From positions 708,771 to 772,770 of the forward strand of contig JAMPFT010000001.1 of NCBI GenBank assembly GCA_023664305.1: a DNA stretch of 64,000 bases, read 5' to 3'. The notes under the pieces are model-generated. The model was given only the letters and a program-made list of their open reading frames with translations. It made no database searches and had not been told where the DNA came from. Shown in pieces: positions 34,016-43,744 of this stretch. This DNA is from a bacterium (lineage in GTDB: Bacteria > Bacillota > Clostridia > Lachnospirales > Lachnospiraceae). A program made the position numbers and the translations under genes. Every line of letters starts with the position of its first letter. The first letter of the stretch is position 1.

Positions 34016-34699
34016 CTATTCTCCTGCTCTTTCCTGCCTCTTCTTCATCCGCCGCAATTCGTTCTCCAGCTCCAGCAGCCGGTTCGTCAACTCCACATTC
34101 TCCCTCCGCAGATTGGCGATGTCTTCTCTCACCGGATCCGGCAGATCCGTCTGGTTCATGGTCTCCTGGGGAAGCGCCATATTTCCTCTCTTCACTATCC
34201 GCCCCGGCACACCCACCACAGTGGAGCAGGGCGGCACCTCGCTCAAAACCACGCTGCCCGCGCCGATCTTGGAATTGTCCCCGATGCGAAAGGAGCCCAA
34301 CACCTTTGCTCCCGCGCTGATCATGACATTATTGCCCACCGTGGGATGCCGTTTCCCGTGTTCCTTTCCCGTTCCTCCCAGGGTAACGCCCTGATACAGC
34401 GTCACATTGTCTCCAATCACGGCAGTCTCCCCAATAATCACGCCGTTCCCGTGATCGATAAAAAAGCCCTTCCCAATCTTCGCACCGGGATGAATCTCAA
34501 TGCCGGTCCTGCGCACCGCCCTCTGGGAAACCCATCTTGCCCAGAAATAATGGCCCTTTTCATACAGCCTGTGCGCCACCCGGTAATGCATCATAACCTT
34601 AAAACTCGGATAGAGGAATACCTCCAGAGAGGAATGGATCGCCGGATCCCGCTCTCTGATGATCCTGATCTCCTCCCGCACGTTTCCGAATATACCCAT
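34016..34699 (-). CDS. cysE: Serine O-acetyltransferase
   Basis: CysE acetylates serine with acetyl-CoA, the first step of cysteine synthesis. The 227-residue protein has the helical start (FGNVREEIRIIRERDPA) and left-handed beta-helix hexapeptide repeats, including GIEIHPGAKIGKGFFIDHGNGVIIG, TLYQGVTLGGTGK and GAGSVV. A coiled tail with RRENVELTNRLLELENELRR follows. The start at MGIFGNVREE sits behind GAGGAAGG; an open frame runs 38 codons upstream into leader sequence. It is the first gene after the cysteine T-box. Confidence 0.94.
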   Translation of the reverse strand: MGIFGNVREEIRIIRERDPAIHSSLEVFLYPSFKVMMHYRVAHRLYEKGHYFWARWVSQRAVRRTGIEIHPGAKIGKGFFIDHGNGVIIGETAVIGDNVTLYQGVTLGGTGKEHGKRHPTVGNNVMISAGAKVLGSFRIGDNSKIGAGSVVLSEVPPCSTVVGVPGRIVKRGNMALPQETMNQTDLPDPVREDIANLRRENVELTNRLLELENELRRMKKRQERAGE

Positions 34700-34861
34700 A
34701 AACACCTTCCTCGCGTCTTCCGCCGGCTGCCAAAAGCATGGTTCGCAATGCGGGGACGCCCATAGCCAACCGTGCGCATTCCGCCGCAGAACGTTTTCCC
34801 GGGATTGCCCCACAATTACGATATGAAGACCATCCGGACGTTTCCTGCCCGAATAAGGTTA

Positions 34862-35150
34862 TATCGCAAAAACACGCGGGAAATCCATCTTAGAGACGAT
34901 TTCCCGCGGTTCCACTCTGCTTAAGGGCAACAAGCCCTTCCCTCTTTACGCTTAACGCGCGCTCACGGATTCGGCTACCCGTCGATGACGCTCCCCGAAT
35001 CTGCTCCCGGATGCACTTCCCCTTTCGCCGATGAGGAACGCTCTCAGCCCGATGACGCTCCCTCTCTTGCACCTTTTCGAAAAGGTACTCTTCCCGTTCT
35101 CCGCATTTGCCGTTATCCTGCTTTCCGTACACGGCAGCCACTGATCTCAT
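34862..35150 (-). ncRNA. Cysteine T-box leader
   Basis: A T-box riboswitch read on the minus strand. The T-box sequence AGAGTGGAACCGCGG is at 34904-34918, followed by the terminator stem CGCGGGAAATC (arms 34898-34908 and 34875-34885) and a T-run at 34868-34872. The likely specifier is TGC (Cys) at 35013-35015 in GAAGTGCAT, on the 3' side of stem I, which fits cysE-cysS downstream. A second TGC lies on the 5' side near 35104-35106. Uncharged tRNA-Cys should favour the antiterminator. Between the terminator and cysE (34700-34861) no further gene is seen. Confidence 0.88.
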
Positions 35151-35154
35151 AATC

Positions 35155-35183
35155 AGAATATGCAACTTTCCGGGTTTTGTCAA
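35155..35183 (-). promoter_or_regulatory. Predicted cysE-cysS promoter
   Basis: TTGACA at 35178-35183 and TATTCT at 35155-35160 with a 17-base spacer, immediately upstream of the T-box leader. Confidence 0.8.
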
Positions 35184-35269
35184 TCTTTTTTCAGCATTTG
35201 TCCCTGAAAAAACAGTTGCCGACTCTTCCCTCCTCTGCCGCCGCTGCACTTAGCACAACCCGGTTCCAT

Positions 35270-35800
35270 CTACCTTCCACAGCCGCTGCACCCTGCGCAA
35301 TTTGGCGCCCCGGAAGCTGTCAGATCGAACGGACTGGTCAGCATACAGACCGCCTGGGCGGCGATTCCTTCTCCCGCTCCGGTAAATCCCAGCCCTTCCT
35401 CCGTGGTAGCCTTCACATTGACGCAGCCCGGATCCAGGTCCAGCGTTCGGGCAATATTTTCCCGCATGGCGTCAATGTGGGGGCGCATTTTAGGAGCCTG
35501 GGCAATAATTGTGGCGTCGATGTTCTCCACAAAAAATCCCTTCTCCCGCAGCATTTCTCCCGTCTTTTCCAAAAGCAGCAGCGAAGAAATCCCTCTGTAT
35601 GCGGGATCCGTATCCGGAAAATGCTGTCCGATGTCGCCCAGCGCCGCCGCGCCCAGCAGCGCGTCCATTACGGCATGCAGCAGCACATCCGCGTCCGAAT
35701 GTCCCAAAATCCCCTTTTCATAAGGAATTTTCACGCCGCCGACAATCAGGTCTCGCCCTTCCGTCAGCCTGTGTACATCATAGCCTGTTCCGACTCTCAT
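35270..35800 (-). CDS. ispF: 2-C-methyl-D-erythritol 2,4-cyclodiphosphate synthase
   Basis: IspF forms the cyclic diphosphate of the non-mevalonate isoprenoid pathway. The 176-residue protein shows the zinc and substrate motifs [52 protein letters not shown], and [22 protein letters not shown]. Length is about 15 residues over the norm because of a C-terminal tail with cysteines ([10 protein letters not shown]), whose role is unknown. Its ATG overlaps the stop of the helicase gene (ATGA), so translation is coupled. Confidence 0.95.
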   Translation of the reverse strand: MRVGTGYDVHRLTEGRDLIVGGVKIPYEKGILGHSDADVLLHAVMDALLGAAALGDIGQHFPDTDPAYRGISSLLLLEKTGEMLREKGFFVENIDATIIAQAPKMRPHIDAMRENIARTLDLDPGCVNVKATTEEGLGFTGAGEGIAAQAVCMLTSPFDLTASGAPNCAGCSGCGR

Positions 35801-37884
35801 TCTACCGCCTCCGATTCCTTTCCTTTCCGCTTGGGCAGCGCAAAGGCGATTCCCTTTCCGCCACGTTCCTCGCGGTCACGTCTTTCTTCCCTTTCCGGGT
35901 ATCTTCCGGCCTGTCTCGCATCCTCCGCCCGGTTCCGGCCTCCGAATCCGCCGCGGCGCTCCTCGCGGTTTCGCCTCTCTTCTCTCTCCGGGTATCTGCC
36001 GCTTTCTCTCCCGTCTTCAAACCGATCCCGGCCTTTGAATCCGCCCCGGCGTTCCTCACGGTTTCGCCTCTCTTCTCTCTCTGGGTATCTGCCGCTTTCT
36101 CTCCCATCCTCAAACCGGTTCCGGCCTTTGAATCCGCCCCGGCGCTCCTCACGGCTTTGCCTCTCTTCTCTCTCCGGGTATCTGCCGCTTTCTCTCCCGT
36201 CTTCAAACCGGTTCCGGCCTCTGAATCCGCCCCGGCGTTCCTCGCGGCTTTGCCTCTCTTCTCTCTCCGGGTATCTGCCGCTTTCTCTCCCGTCTTCAAA
36301 CCGGCTCCGGCCTCTGAAACCGCTGCGGCGTTCCCCTCTTTCACGGAATTTCCCGTCCGCTCCTCTTCTGTCCCGGATATGCTCGCTGCGCCCTCTGTTC
36401 ACAGGCCGATCCACCTCGATCTCGGGCCCCCTGTCGCCCACCTGTGCCTTCAACATCACAGCCGCCAGCTCCAGCGCGTCGCACCCTTCTTCTTCCATCT
36501 TACGCTGCAGAAAGCTTTTCATCAGTTCCATATCTTCATGCTCATGCAGCTCCCATGCCTGATTCAGGTACTTGTCCGCTTTGGCCTTCATCACCTTTGC
36601 CGCTCCGGGCAGCTTCTTTTCCTCAACCGATGTGTGACAGACCCGCTCGATTTCCCTGATCCGATAAATTTCCCTTGCCGTCGCAAAGGTAAAGGAACGG
36701 CCCGTCTTCCCGGCGCGGCCCGTCCTTCCGATGCGGTGAACATAGTACTCCGTGTCCTGAGGCAGATCGTAGTTGATGACAGCCTCCACGTTATCCACAT
36801 CGATCCCCCTTGCTGCCACATCCGTCGCAATCAGGATCCCCGTGCTGCCCTCCCGGAACCGATGCATGGCCACATCCCGCTGATGCTGGGACATATCGCC
36901 GTGCAGCCCTTCCGCCTGAAAACCCGCCTTCTTCAATACCTCCGTCAGCTCGTCCACCTTCACCTTCGTATTGCAGAAGATCAGACAAAGCGCAGGCTGA
37001 TAATACTCTAACAGCCGGATACAGGCGGCGTCCTTATCCTGGCTCTTAACCCGATAATATCTCTGAGACACAAGAGGAACCGTCAACTCCTTCGCCGCCA
37101 CACGGATCATTCTTGCGTCCTTTTGAAACTGCCCCGTAATCTCCAAAATCGGCTGCGGCATGGTTGCAGAAAAAAGCGCGGTCTGATGCTCGTTCGGAAT
37201 CTGTCCCAGAATCAGCTCCATATCCTCCCTAAATCCCATATTCAGCATCTCATCCGCCTCGTCTAAGATGACCGTATGCACATGATCCAGTTTAATCGTA
37301 TGGCGGCGCATATGATCCATCACCCGGCCCGGTGTGCCCACGATAATCTGTACGCCCCGCAGCCCGTTGATCTGCCTGCCGATTTCCTGTCCGCCGTAAA
37401 TCGGCAGGATTTTGATGCCGTGCATGTATTTTGCAATTTTTCGCAGCTCGTCCGCCGCCTGCATGGCCAGCTCTCTGGTAGGACACAGGATCACACACTG
37501 CAGCTTTCTCATCTCCGGATCCACCTTCTGCAGCAGCGGAATGCCAAAGGCAGCCGTCTTACCGGTTCCCGTCTGCGCCTGTCCGATGATATCCTCGCCG
37601 TTTAACAGACAGGGAATCGCCATCTGTTGTATGGGAGAAAACTGTTCAAATCCCATTTCCCTTACTGCCCGCAGAATCCTCCCGTCTATCCGTTCTTCCC
37701 AGTCCCCGTGTTCTGTCTGATCGTCCGGCTGATTTTCTGTCCGGTCCTCCGTCTCTGTTTCCATCCGGTTTTCCGTCTGTCCTTCCGCAGGACTTTTCCT
37801 CTCCGTGCTCTCCTGCTCTCCCGGCTGATTTTCCGGCCGATTTTCTATCTGTTTTTCCTGCTGTTTTTCCATCTGATTTCCCAT
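35797..37884 (-). CDS. DEAD-box RNA helicase with arginine-rich repeat tail
   Basis: A 695-residue ATP-dependent RNA helicase of the CshA/DeaD type. After an acidic, Gln/Glu/Asn-rich extension (1-60) come the Q motif FEQFSPIQQ, Walker [20 protein letters not shown]-type box ([14 protein letters not shown]), SAT, then VAARGIDV and [13 protein letters not shown]. From about residue 510 the tail is built of five 31-residue repeats, unit [19 protein letters not shown] plus an [11 protein letters not shown] part. Such basic RG tails bind RNA. Start is taken at MGNQMEK, though the AGGAG site is 15 bases away. It overlaps ispF. Confidence 0.92.
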   Translation of the reverse strand: MGNQMEKQQEKQIENRPENQPGEQESTERKSPAEGQTENRMETETEDRTENQPDDQTEHGDWEERIDGRILRAVREMGFEQFSPIQQMAIPCLLNGEDIIGQAQTGTGKTAAFGIPLLQKVDPEMRKLQCVILCPTRELAMQAADELRKIAKYMHGIKILPIYGGQEIGRQINGLRGVQIIVGTPGRVMDHMRRHTIKLDHVHTVILDEADEMLNMGFREDMELILGQIPNEHQTALFSATMPQPILEITGQFQKDARMIRVAAKELTVPLVSQRYYRVKSQDKDAACIRLLEYYQPALCLIFCNTKVKVDELTEVLKKAGFQAEGLHGDMSQHQRDVAMHRFREGSTGILIATDVAARGIDVDNVEAVINYDLPQDTEYYVHRIGRTGRAGKTGRSFTFATAREIYRIREIERVCHTSVEEKKLPGAAKVMKAKADKYLNQAWELHEHEDMELMKSFLQRKMEEEGCDALELAAVMLKAQVGDRGPEIEVDRPVNRGRSEHIRDRRGADGKFRERGERRSGFRGRSRFEDGRESGRYPEREERQSREERRGGFRGRNRFEDGRESGRYPEREERQSREERRGGFKGRNRFEDGRESGRYPEREERRNREERRGGFKGRDRFEDGRESGRYPEREERRNREERRGGFGGRNRAEDARQAGRYPEREERRDREERGGKGIAFALPKRKGKESEAVE
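35850..36325 (-). repeat. 93-base in-frame tandem repeats in the helicase tail
   Basis: Five units of 93 bases, spacing confirmed by the recurring CTGCCGCTTTCTCTC string at about 93-base intervals near 35998, 36091, 36181 and 36274. Each encodes 31 residues rich in Arg, Glu and Gly. The outermost unit (lowest coordinates) is the most diverged. Confidence 0.9.
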
Positions 37885-38048
37885 CCGTTTTACAGTATGC
37901 TCCTTTTTCCTGTCATATAGGCGCTGTCGGCACAAAGTGCCTTAGAACCCCCTGATTCCCTGCACACAGAAAACTGCCCACCTGTGTCTTCCTTTGTGCG
38001 ACGATACAAGTGAGCAGATAATTCCATTCATTTTCTCGACAGGATGTA

Positions 38049-38077
38049 AGTATAGCATGAAATCTCCCTTATGACAA
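38049..38077 (-). promoter_or_regulatory. Predicted helicase-ispF promoter
   Basis: TTGTCA at 38072-38077 and TATACT at 38049-38054 with a 17-base spacer, about 165 bases upstream of the helicase start. The leader (37885-38040) shows no recognisable structure. Confidence 0.7.
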
Positions 38078-38106
38078 GATTTTTTTCTGCGAATCATGCC
38101 ATAAAC

Positions 38107-38529
38107 TCACGGTCGCCATGCAACACAGTATTGACCGAATATTTCTATCTGATAACCGCAGTCTGCCAACTTCTGCGACTGCTCCTTTTCAACAAGATAC
38201 GCCTGATGCCCGCCAAGGTTGTCATAATCAACACCTATCGTATAAATATCAAAGCATATTACATTCAAAAAGGCGCTGGGATAATTGGAATATTCCACCG
38301 TATCCAGATAAGCCTGCTGCGGAGTACCAGAAAAATAAAGAATCTGCGGATAGTAAACGCTGTCTGTAACATTGACATCCTGCATACCGTTCTGCCGAAT
38401 GAATGCGACACATTCCTGCACACCGTCACGGAAATCAGCTGCTGCCGCCGTATTGTACTGAGTAAAATAATATCTCGCAAAAAGAAGGAAGGACAGCACT
38501 GTCAATAACAGCCAAGATGCACCGATAGA
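38107..38529 (-). pseudogene. 3' fragment of a GT-C membrane glycosyltransferase
   Basis: The frame is open from 38529 and reads SIGASWLLLTVLSFLLFARYY, a last membrane helix, then about 110 soluble residues ending GQYCVAWRP. The pattern is the C-terminus of a family 39-like polyprenol-linked glycosyltransferase. No start codon or ribosome site fits, and the 5' part of the gene is absent: a stop at 38530-38532 is followed by the end of the AbiEii gene 25 bases on. It is a truncated remnant. Confidence 0.6.
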
Positions 38530-38556
38530 TCAAACAACCGTATACATGCCAAACAT

Positions 38557-39471
38557 CTATCTTACAAACAAATCAGCAGCAGCAAGCTCCCGCATTTGTC
38601 CTATCACTTTCTCGTATGGCACAGTATCTGCCGCAAAATAATTTGTGATCGCCTGATAGTCCTCTCTGTAAAAAGAATTATCGCAAAATTCCAGAATAAC
38701 TGCAGGTACATTAACCGCATCCTGTGCCGACGGGCATGTCTGCATTTTAGAGCGCTGCTCTCTCACATCCTTTATCAGGGCGGCAAATCCATCGTCAAAT
38801 TTTATCAGGGGAGTCAACTTGTAAACATCATACAAATGTCGGGAGCAGCGCCTTGACTTTCCCTGAAGATAATAGTCACACAGGGCAAAAACCTTATCTA
38901 TATAAGTCCGCTCCAGAGACTGTAAGTTCATGGTAAACTTATTTAAAGAAAACTGCTCTGTCAAGTCTGTCCTTCCCCTTCCTTCCAGATAATCCCCGAT
39001 ATAATTGCGAATTTCTACGGCCTGCGTAGGGAAAGAATAGGATCCCAAAGCTGTTTCCAGCTTTACATACTGTGGCAGCCTGTCGTCCTGAATACCAAAT
39101 ACCGACCTATAGGAAAACAGATATGCATTATAATCCCTGTCGCTCTGCGCTTCCTCCCAGTTAGCAACCGGCATCCCCAACTCCTCACTGATCCCTTTCA
39201 GAACAACATTTTTTAATTTCTTCCTCCTATGCTCCCCGATATATTCATTGAAGGTAATATCAATATCCTCGGAAAAACGATCTATCACTTGAAAGCCTTT
39301 CGACAGGGACGTACCCCCTTTGAACACACAGTTCTTTAACTGCTCCGAAAGCAATTTTAAAATCAGTGTCACATAATAATCCTTTTCCACTACAGACGGA
39401 ATCCTCCCACTGCTGTCAGCCGCCTGCTCAATCATGTTCCTGAATGTTTCCCGATCCCTGTGTAAATACAT
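38557..39471 (-). CDS. AbiEii-type nucleotidyltransferase toxin
   Basis: A 304-residue protein of the nucleotidyltransferase-like AbiEii family. The start MYLHRDRETFRNMIEQAA with VVEKDYYVTLILKLL is typical, as is FKGGTSLSKGFQVIDRFSEDIDITF, which carries the GGTSLSK and DxD-type acidic residues of the fold. AbiE systems act as toxin-antitoxin pairs and abort phage infection. The ATG at 39469-39471 lies 13 bases behind GGAAGGG; another ATG four codons earlier is too close to the site. The antitoxin gene precedes it by 25 bases. Confidence 0.88.
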   Translation of the reverse strand: MYLHRDRETFRNMIEQAADSSGRIPSVVEKDYYVTLILKLLSEQLKNCVFKGGTSLSKGFQVIDRFSEDIDITFNEYIGEHRRKKLKNVVLKGISEELGMPVANWEEAQSDRDYNAYLFSYRSVFGIQDDRLPQYVKLETALGSYSFPTQAVEIRNYIGDYLEGRGRTDLTEQFSLNKFTMNLQSLERTYIDKVFALCDYYLQGKSRRCSRHLYDVYKLTPLIKFDDGFAALIKDVREQRSKMQTCPSAQDAVNVPAVILEFCDNSFYREDYQAITNYFAADTVPYEKVIGQMRELAAADLFVR

Positions 39472-39500
39472 ATTAATAACCATGCCCTTCCGCAACCTAC
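39469..39500 (-). repeat. Translation-start module shared with pyrE
   Basis: Thirty-two bases reading GTAGGTTGCGGAAGGGC then ATGGTTATTAATATG, three differences from 56245-56276. It spans the abiEi stop and the AbiEii start. Confidence 0.8.
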
Positions 39501-40177
39501 GAATTTGGGTCACAGGCACAAATTTGCGACTGAAAACCAAATGTAACTCCTGTTTCATAAATTGCCTTATATATCTTCAACGGATAATTTGTAAGGAATC
39601 TGTCAACTACTGTTTTTGTAAGAGCATGCTCTCTTATATAACCGGTAAGAATCCGCCCGCAGACCTCCGGTTCCTCCTCTGCACACTTTTCCAAATCTTT
39701 CAGGCAGTCCAAAAGCTGCAGAACAGTCACATTTTCATCCGTCACCTCCACCACAGGACGTCTCAAAATATACTTGCGGTTCTTTATTGTAAGCTCCCGA
39801 ACCGGCGCCGGTGCATAATTACTGGTGATCTCCTCCATAAGAGGCACCTGTGTAGACAGCCCCATGCGGTTCGCCAAAGTATATCCTGAATAATACCCTA
39901 TTCTTTTTCCCCTGCGCCTGACATATTTATGGAATGCTACCGTATCTGCCGTCAAGACCATCCTTCCCCCCAGAAAATCTGTTTTAGGGAAGTAATAGAT
40001 TCCGGCTTCAAATCTACACAAGATGCCATCGTCAGTAAGCCGCTTCAAGTGATACCGAAGATTTTCTTCCGATAATCCAGGAAGGACAATATCCCCGGCA
40101 AAGATTGGTTCTCCCGGTTCATAATTTTCTTTCAGATAGTTATACAGCATAGGTTTGGCCCTCTCGTTTTGTAACAT
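39497..40177 (-). CDS. AbiEi-like antitoxin (winged-helix)
   Basis: A 226-residue protein. The N-terminal half is a winged helix (GLSEENLRYHLKRLTDDGILCRFEAGIYYFPKTD), followed by GYYSGYTLANRMGLSTQVPLMEEITSN, typical of AbiEi antitoxins and relatives that repress the operon. It is immediately upstream of the AbiEii toxin gene, 25 bases apart, in the usual antitoxin-first order. A start nine codons on (MLYNYLKEN) is also possible. Confidence 0.85.
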   Translation of the reverse strand: MLQNERAKPMLYNYLKENYEPGEPIFAGDIVLPGLSEENLRYHLKRLTDDGILCRFEAGIYYFPKTDFLGGRMVLTADTVAFHKYVRRRGKRIGYYSGYTLANRMGLSTQVPLMEEITSNYAPAPVRELTIKNRKYILRRPVVEVTDENVTVLQLLDCLKDLEKCAEEEPEVCGRILTGYIREHALTKTVVDRFLTNYPLKIYKAIYETGVTFGFQSQICACDPNS

Positions 40178-40195
40178 GATAATTTACTTATTGTT

Positions 40196-40224
40196 AGCGT
40201 ATCCCAAATTCGTAATACTGTCAA
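40196..40224 (-). promoter_or_regulatory. Predicted abiE promoter
   Basis: TTGACA at 40219-40224 and TACGCT at 40196-40201 with a 17-base spacer, about 20 bases upstream of the antitoxin start. It lies just after the GT-C gene stop at 40260. Confidence 0.65.
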
Positions 40225-40259
40225 TGGAAAAAAGCGGTATCCCCATACCGATCTGACAA

Positions 40260-41825
40260 TTACCGTTTTTGCCCTAACCGTTTCAGCTTTACCGCGGCAA
40301 TGTCCCTGAAATCCGTAAGTCCCGTTACCCCATATGGGATGAGCACCACAAAATATGGCAGCATATATTGATTTGCCGCTTCCCAGAAGATATGAAACAG
40401 AAAGCCCCCGATAAAAACTACCATAAAAAGACAATCAGTGACTCGTAGTCGCCTGATGATCAAATAAAGAACCGCCCCCGCATAAATGGCAAGCTCATAA
40501 ATCCTAAGGTATTCATTCAACACGGAATGGGATGCATCCAGCGATTTCCCCGGATCATTGGACAAAAAACGCCTGACAGGGGCGGAATACCGAATCTCTG
40601 TATTCGGATTATTTTTCAAGCTTTTCTCAACCACACCAATCGCATCAAAGGATGGATTCATCCATTCCGAACATATCTTCTTATAAAAAAACTTCACACA
40701 ATATTTCGGATCTTTCAGGAAACCGTAAATTGACTCTTTTATCGCCGCCTTGGATAACGCATCTGTCGCCTCTGCATCACAGCCATTGTCCCAATACACA
40801 TCCCGGCAAAAGAAATTATTCCATCCCTCTGCAGCTCCTCCTGTCTGAAGTCCCACGGCGATCCACGCTGTTTTGGGTGCGCCTACTTTATCGGTCCCCG
40901 TATACTTTGCAAGGCTTCTGTTTGCCGCTGTCATTGACAATGCATATACAGCCAATATACCAACCGTCAGCAGGACGTTCCGAAAAACAACTTGTTTTTG
41001 GGCCTGCTTCACCGAATAAAGAAGGATAATGCACAGTTCCGCTATGGTAAAAATAATCGCATTGTTCTTCATCAAAATAGAAAAAACGTTTAAAACTACT
41101 ACAAACAGGAAATTGAGCCACAGGCGTCCTTCTTTTGTCAGAAACCGAAGTAAAAAATAAGCGGAGGCAAAGGATAGAGCAAGCGACACCAGGCTTCCGT
41201 AAATATAAGTCACATAAAGGGAAAGTGGGAAAAAGAGCATCAAAATGACCCCGATATGATATTGCTCCCGGCCAAACATAAATCTTGTGTTTTTGACAAC
41301 AAAATATATAATAAGCCATAAATACAATACATTCAGTATCTGAAGGGCATAATAATTATTGACCCCAAAGAAGGTAAAAATCAACTTTACATATCTCACA
41401 AAGCTATACTGAAACGGGTACAGGTTCATATATCCGAAAGGTTCAAACTGGGAATAAATCCCTTCCATCATGTCCGATGCAATCCATGTTATATAGTATT
41501 GATCACCCCCGGGATAAAGGCTCAGGGCAAAAACAAGACAAATATTCAGCAGAACATACACCGATCCGATCATATAAAACATTTTCTTGCTGACCGTCAG
41601 CCCGATCCGCTTTGAAAGCATCAAAACAAAAATGATCAAAACCGCCCTCAGGGCAACCGTCCATGCCTTTTGCCGGACAAAAATCACCTTCCCCGCTTCG
41701 TCAAAGGTGACGGAATGATTCATCTGCATGATAAGTAAAACCGCCAGAAAAACAACCGCGAACGCAAAAACAGTATTCAACATAAGCTTTGTCAGTTTTG
41801 CCGTACGGCTGCAGCCGGATTCCAT
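40260..41825 (-). CDS. GT-C-fold membrane glycosyltransferase
   Basis: A 521-residue membrane protein with about a dozen hydrophobic helices. The luminal first loop has the acidic FDEAGKVIFVRQ, then LSYPGGDQYYITWIASDMMEG-like sequence (LYPGGDQYYITW) and the SLVSLALSFASAYFLL helix. This is the layout of polyprenol-phosphate-dependent glycosyltransferases (GT39/GT-C type), but the specific sugar or substrate cannot be told. The start follows AAGGAGAGAGG. It precedes the AbiE module and follows radA by 71 bases on the same strand. Confidence 0.75.
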   Translation of the reverse strand: MESGCSRTAKLTKLMLNTVFAFAVVFLAVLLIMQMNHSVTFDEAGKVIFVRQKAWTVALRAVLIIFVLMLSKRIGLTVSKKMFYMIGSVYVLLNICLVFALSLYPGGDQYYITWIASDMMEGIYSQFEPFGYMNLYPFQYSFVRYVKLIFTFFGVNNYYALQILNVLYLWLIIYFVVKNTRFMFGREQYHIGVILMLFFPLSLYVTYIYGSLVSLALSFASAYFLLRFLTKEGRLWLNFLFVVVLNVFSILMKNNAIIFTIAELCIILLYSVKQAQKQVVFRNVLLTVGILAVYALSMTAANRSLAKYTGTDKVGAPKTAWIAVGLQTGGAAEGWNNFFCRDVYWDNGCDAEATDALSKAAIKESIYGFLKDPKYCVKFFYKKICSEWMNPSFDAIGVVEKSLKNNPNTEIRYSAPVRRFLSNDPGKSLDASHSVLNEYLRIYELAIYAGAVLYLIIRRLRVTDCLFMVVFIGGFLFHIFWEAANQYMLPYFVVLIPYGVTGLTDFRDIAAVKLKRLGQKR

Positions 41826-41896
41826 CTGCCCTCTCTCCTTTCCGACGGTTCCTGCTCCTCTGTCCGTGACAGAGACAGGCCATGAAAAACAATGCT

Positions 41897-43285
41897 CTAC
41901 ACAAAGATCCTGTCTATGGCGTCCTGTACCGTTTTCACGCCGATGATTTTTATTTTACTGTTTTTCCGGCACTCCTCCGCGCAGACAAAGGGGACGATAC
42001 AGGCTTCAAACCCCAGCTTCTCCGCCTCTGCGGCACGCTGTCTGGCCATGCTGACCCCCCGCACTTCTCCGCTCAAGCCCACTTCCCCGAAGGCAATCAG
42101 CTTTGGAGAAAGAGCCTTGTTGCGGAAGCTGGATAGGATTGCCAGCACAATCCCCAGGTCGATTGCCGGCTCCATAATCTTCATGCCGCCGGTAATGTTC
42201 ACATAGGCGTCGCAGCTTGCCAGCTGCACCCCGGAGCGCTTTTCCAGCACCGCCATCAGCAGATTTACCCGGTTGAAATCCGTCCCCGTAGTCTGTCTGC
42301 GGGGAATCCCGAAATTGCTGTGGCATACAAGAGCCTGGATTTCCACCAAAAGCGGCCTTGTCCCTTCCATGGTGCAGGCCACCACAGAGCCGCTGGCATT
42401 TTCCGGCCTGCCCTCCAGCATATACTCGGAAGGATTCTGCACTTCCACAAGTCCCTGCTCCCGCATTTCAAACACACCGATTTCATTGGTGGAACCGAAG
42501 CGGTTTTTTACGCCGCGCAGAATGCGGTAGGCGGCATGTCTGTCGCCCTCAAAGTACAGCACCGCGTCCACCATATGCTCCAGAACCCTTGGACCCGCAA
42601 CCGTCCCTTCCTTTGTCACATGTCCCACAATGAGGACGGAAACCCCCAGGCCCTTTGCCAGCTGCAGCAGAATGCCTGTGGACTCCCTCACCTGGGAGAC
42701 GCTGCCCGGCGCTGCCGAAACCTCTTCATTGTACATGGTCTGTATGGAGTCGATCACCACGGCTTCCGGCTTCTGTATGCGGATGGTCTCCGCGATTTCA
42801 GCCAGATTCGTCTCGCAGAGCAGCAGCATCTGATTTGTAAAAGAACCGATTCTGTCCGCCCGCATTTTAATCTGTGCCAGAGATTCCTCCCCCGATATGT
42901 AAAGCACTTTATGTCCGCTGTCCGAAAGGTTGCGGCACACCTGTAAAAGCAGGGTTGACTTTCCGATTCCCGGATCTCCTCCCACCAAAGTAAGGGAGCC
43001 CTGCACAATGCCGCCCCCCAATACTCTGTCCAATTCTCCGATTCCCGTAGAAATCCTGTCCTCCGCCTTTATGGAAATCTCCGCCAGCACGCTGGGGACG
43101 CCGGAGGCTAAAGCCCTCCGCGCCACTCCCCCCGCGGAAGCCGCGCCCATACGGGGCGTTTTGTTTACCGTCTCCTCCACAAAGGAATTCCACTCTCTGC
43201 AGCCCGGGCACTGTCCCATCCATTTTGACGATTCATATCCGCAATTCTGGCAGAAAAAAACCGTAGCCGCCTTATTCTTTGCCAT
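41897..43285 (-). CDS. radA: DNA repair protein RadA
   Basis: RadA is a RecA-like DnaB-related branch-migration ATPase. The 462-residue protein has a CxxC...CxxC zinc finger (FFCQNCGYESSKWMGQCPGC), Walker A GGDPGIGKST, a KNRFG motif (KNRFGSTNE) and a Lon-like C-terminal domain. It lies two bases after an unknown gene downstream of clpC, the normal clpC-radA neighbourhood in Firmicutes. No DisA gene follows; the glycosyltransferase does. Confidence 0.96.
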   Translation of the reverse strand: MAKNKAATVFFCQNCGYESSKWMGQCPGCREWNSFVEETVNKTPRMGAASAGGVARRALASGVPSVLAEISIKAEDRISTGIGELDRVLGGGIVQGSLTLVGGDPGIGKSTLLLQVCRNLSDSGHKVLYISGEESLAQIKMRADRIGSFTNQMLLLCETNLAEIAETIRIQKPEAVVIDSIQTMYNEEVSAAPGSVSQVRESTGILLQLAKGLGVSVLIVGHVTKEGTVAGPRVLEHMVDAVLYFEGDRHAAYRILRGVKNRFGSTNEIGVFEMREQGLVEVQNPSEYMLEGRPENASGSVVACTMEGTRPLLVEIQALVCHSNFGIPRRQTTGTDFNRVNLLMAVLEKRSGVQLASCDAYVNITGGMKIMEPAIDLGIVLAILSSFRNKALSPKLIAFGEVGLSGEVRGVSMARQRAAEAEKLGFEACIVPFVCAEECRKNSKIKIIGVKTVQDAIDRIFV

Positions 43286-43287
43286 AC

Positions 43288-43701
43288 CTACGCTCTTTCA
43301 ATCTTTACCGGCACTTCTCCCGCCGCCTCAAGCTCCACGCTCAGGGAAAGCTTTCCGCCCAGACCGGTTTTCATGACGCCGATGCTCTTGCCTCCCACAA
43401 ATACCTCGTACTCCGTATCGTCGTCCAGTCCGATCGTGATCTGCGCGTCCTCGCCGCCCTCTACGATAAACTCCACGCCGCTGTCCTTTTCCGCAAAATC
43501 CAGCACACTGGTTCCCGGCACGGATTCGTAGAGGAACATACCGTTTTTCTCCAGCTTTGTAATATCCTTGAAGGTCTTTACCTTCAGCAGATCGCCGGCA
43601 TGCTGAAAATCCTCCACCTTTGCCTTTTGCGCCAATCTGTGGTTTCCAAAACTGATCGCGCCGTTCTCTTCGCTGCGGAGCAGCTCTTCTACAACTGCCA
43701 T
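43288..43701 (-). CDS. Uncharacterised conserved-looking small protein
   Basis: A 137-residue soluble acidic protein with no signal peptide or helix of membrane type. The first half reads GDLLKVKTFKDITKLEKNGMFLYESVPGTSV, the second is strand-rich (VEFIVEGGEDAQITIGLDDDTEYEVFVGGKSIG) and looks like a beta-sandwich. I do not recognise a characterised family. Sitting between clpC and radA, with the radA ATG next to its stop, it is co-transcribed and may work with that machinery. No function is claimed. Confidence 0.8.
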   Translation of the reverse strand: MAVVEELLRSEENGAISFGNHRLAQKAKVEDFQHAGDLLKVKTFKDITKLEKNGMFLYESVPGTSVLDFAEKDSGVEFIVEGGEDAQITIGLDDDTEYEVFVGGKSIGVMKTGLGGKLSLSVELEAAGEVPVKIERA

Positions 43702-43744
43702 CTGTATACCCTCCTGTTTCCTTCGTAGTTTACCGAAAGCTTAT

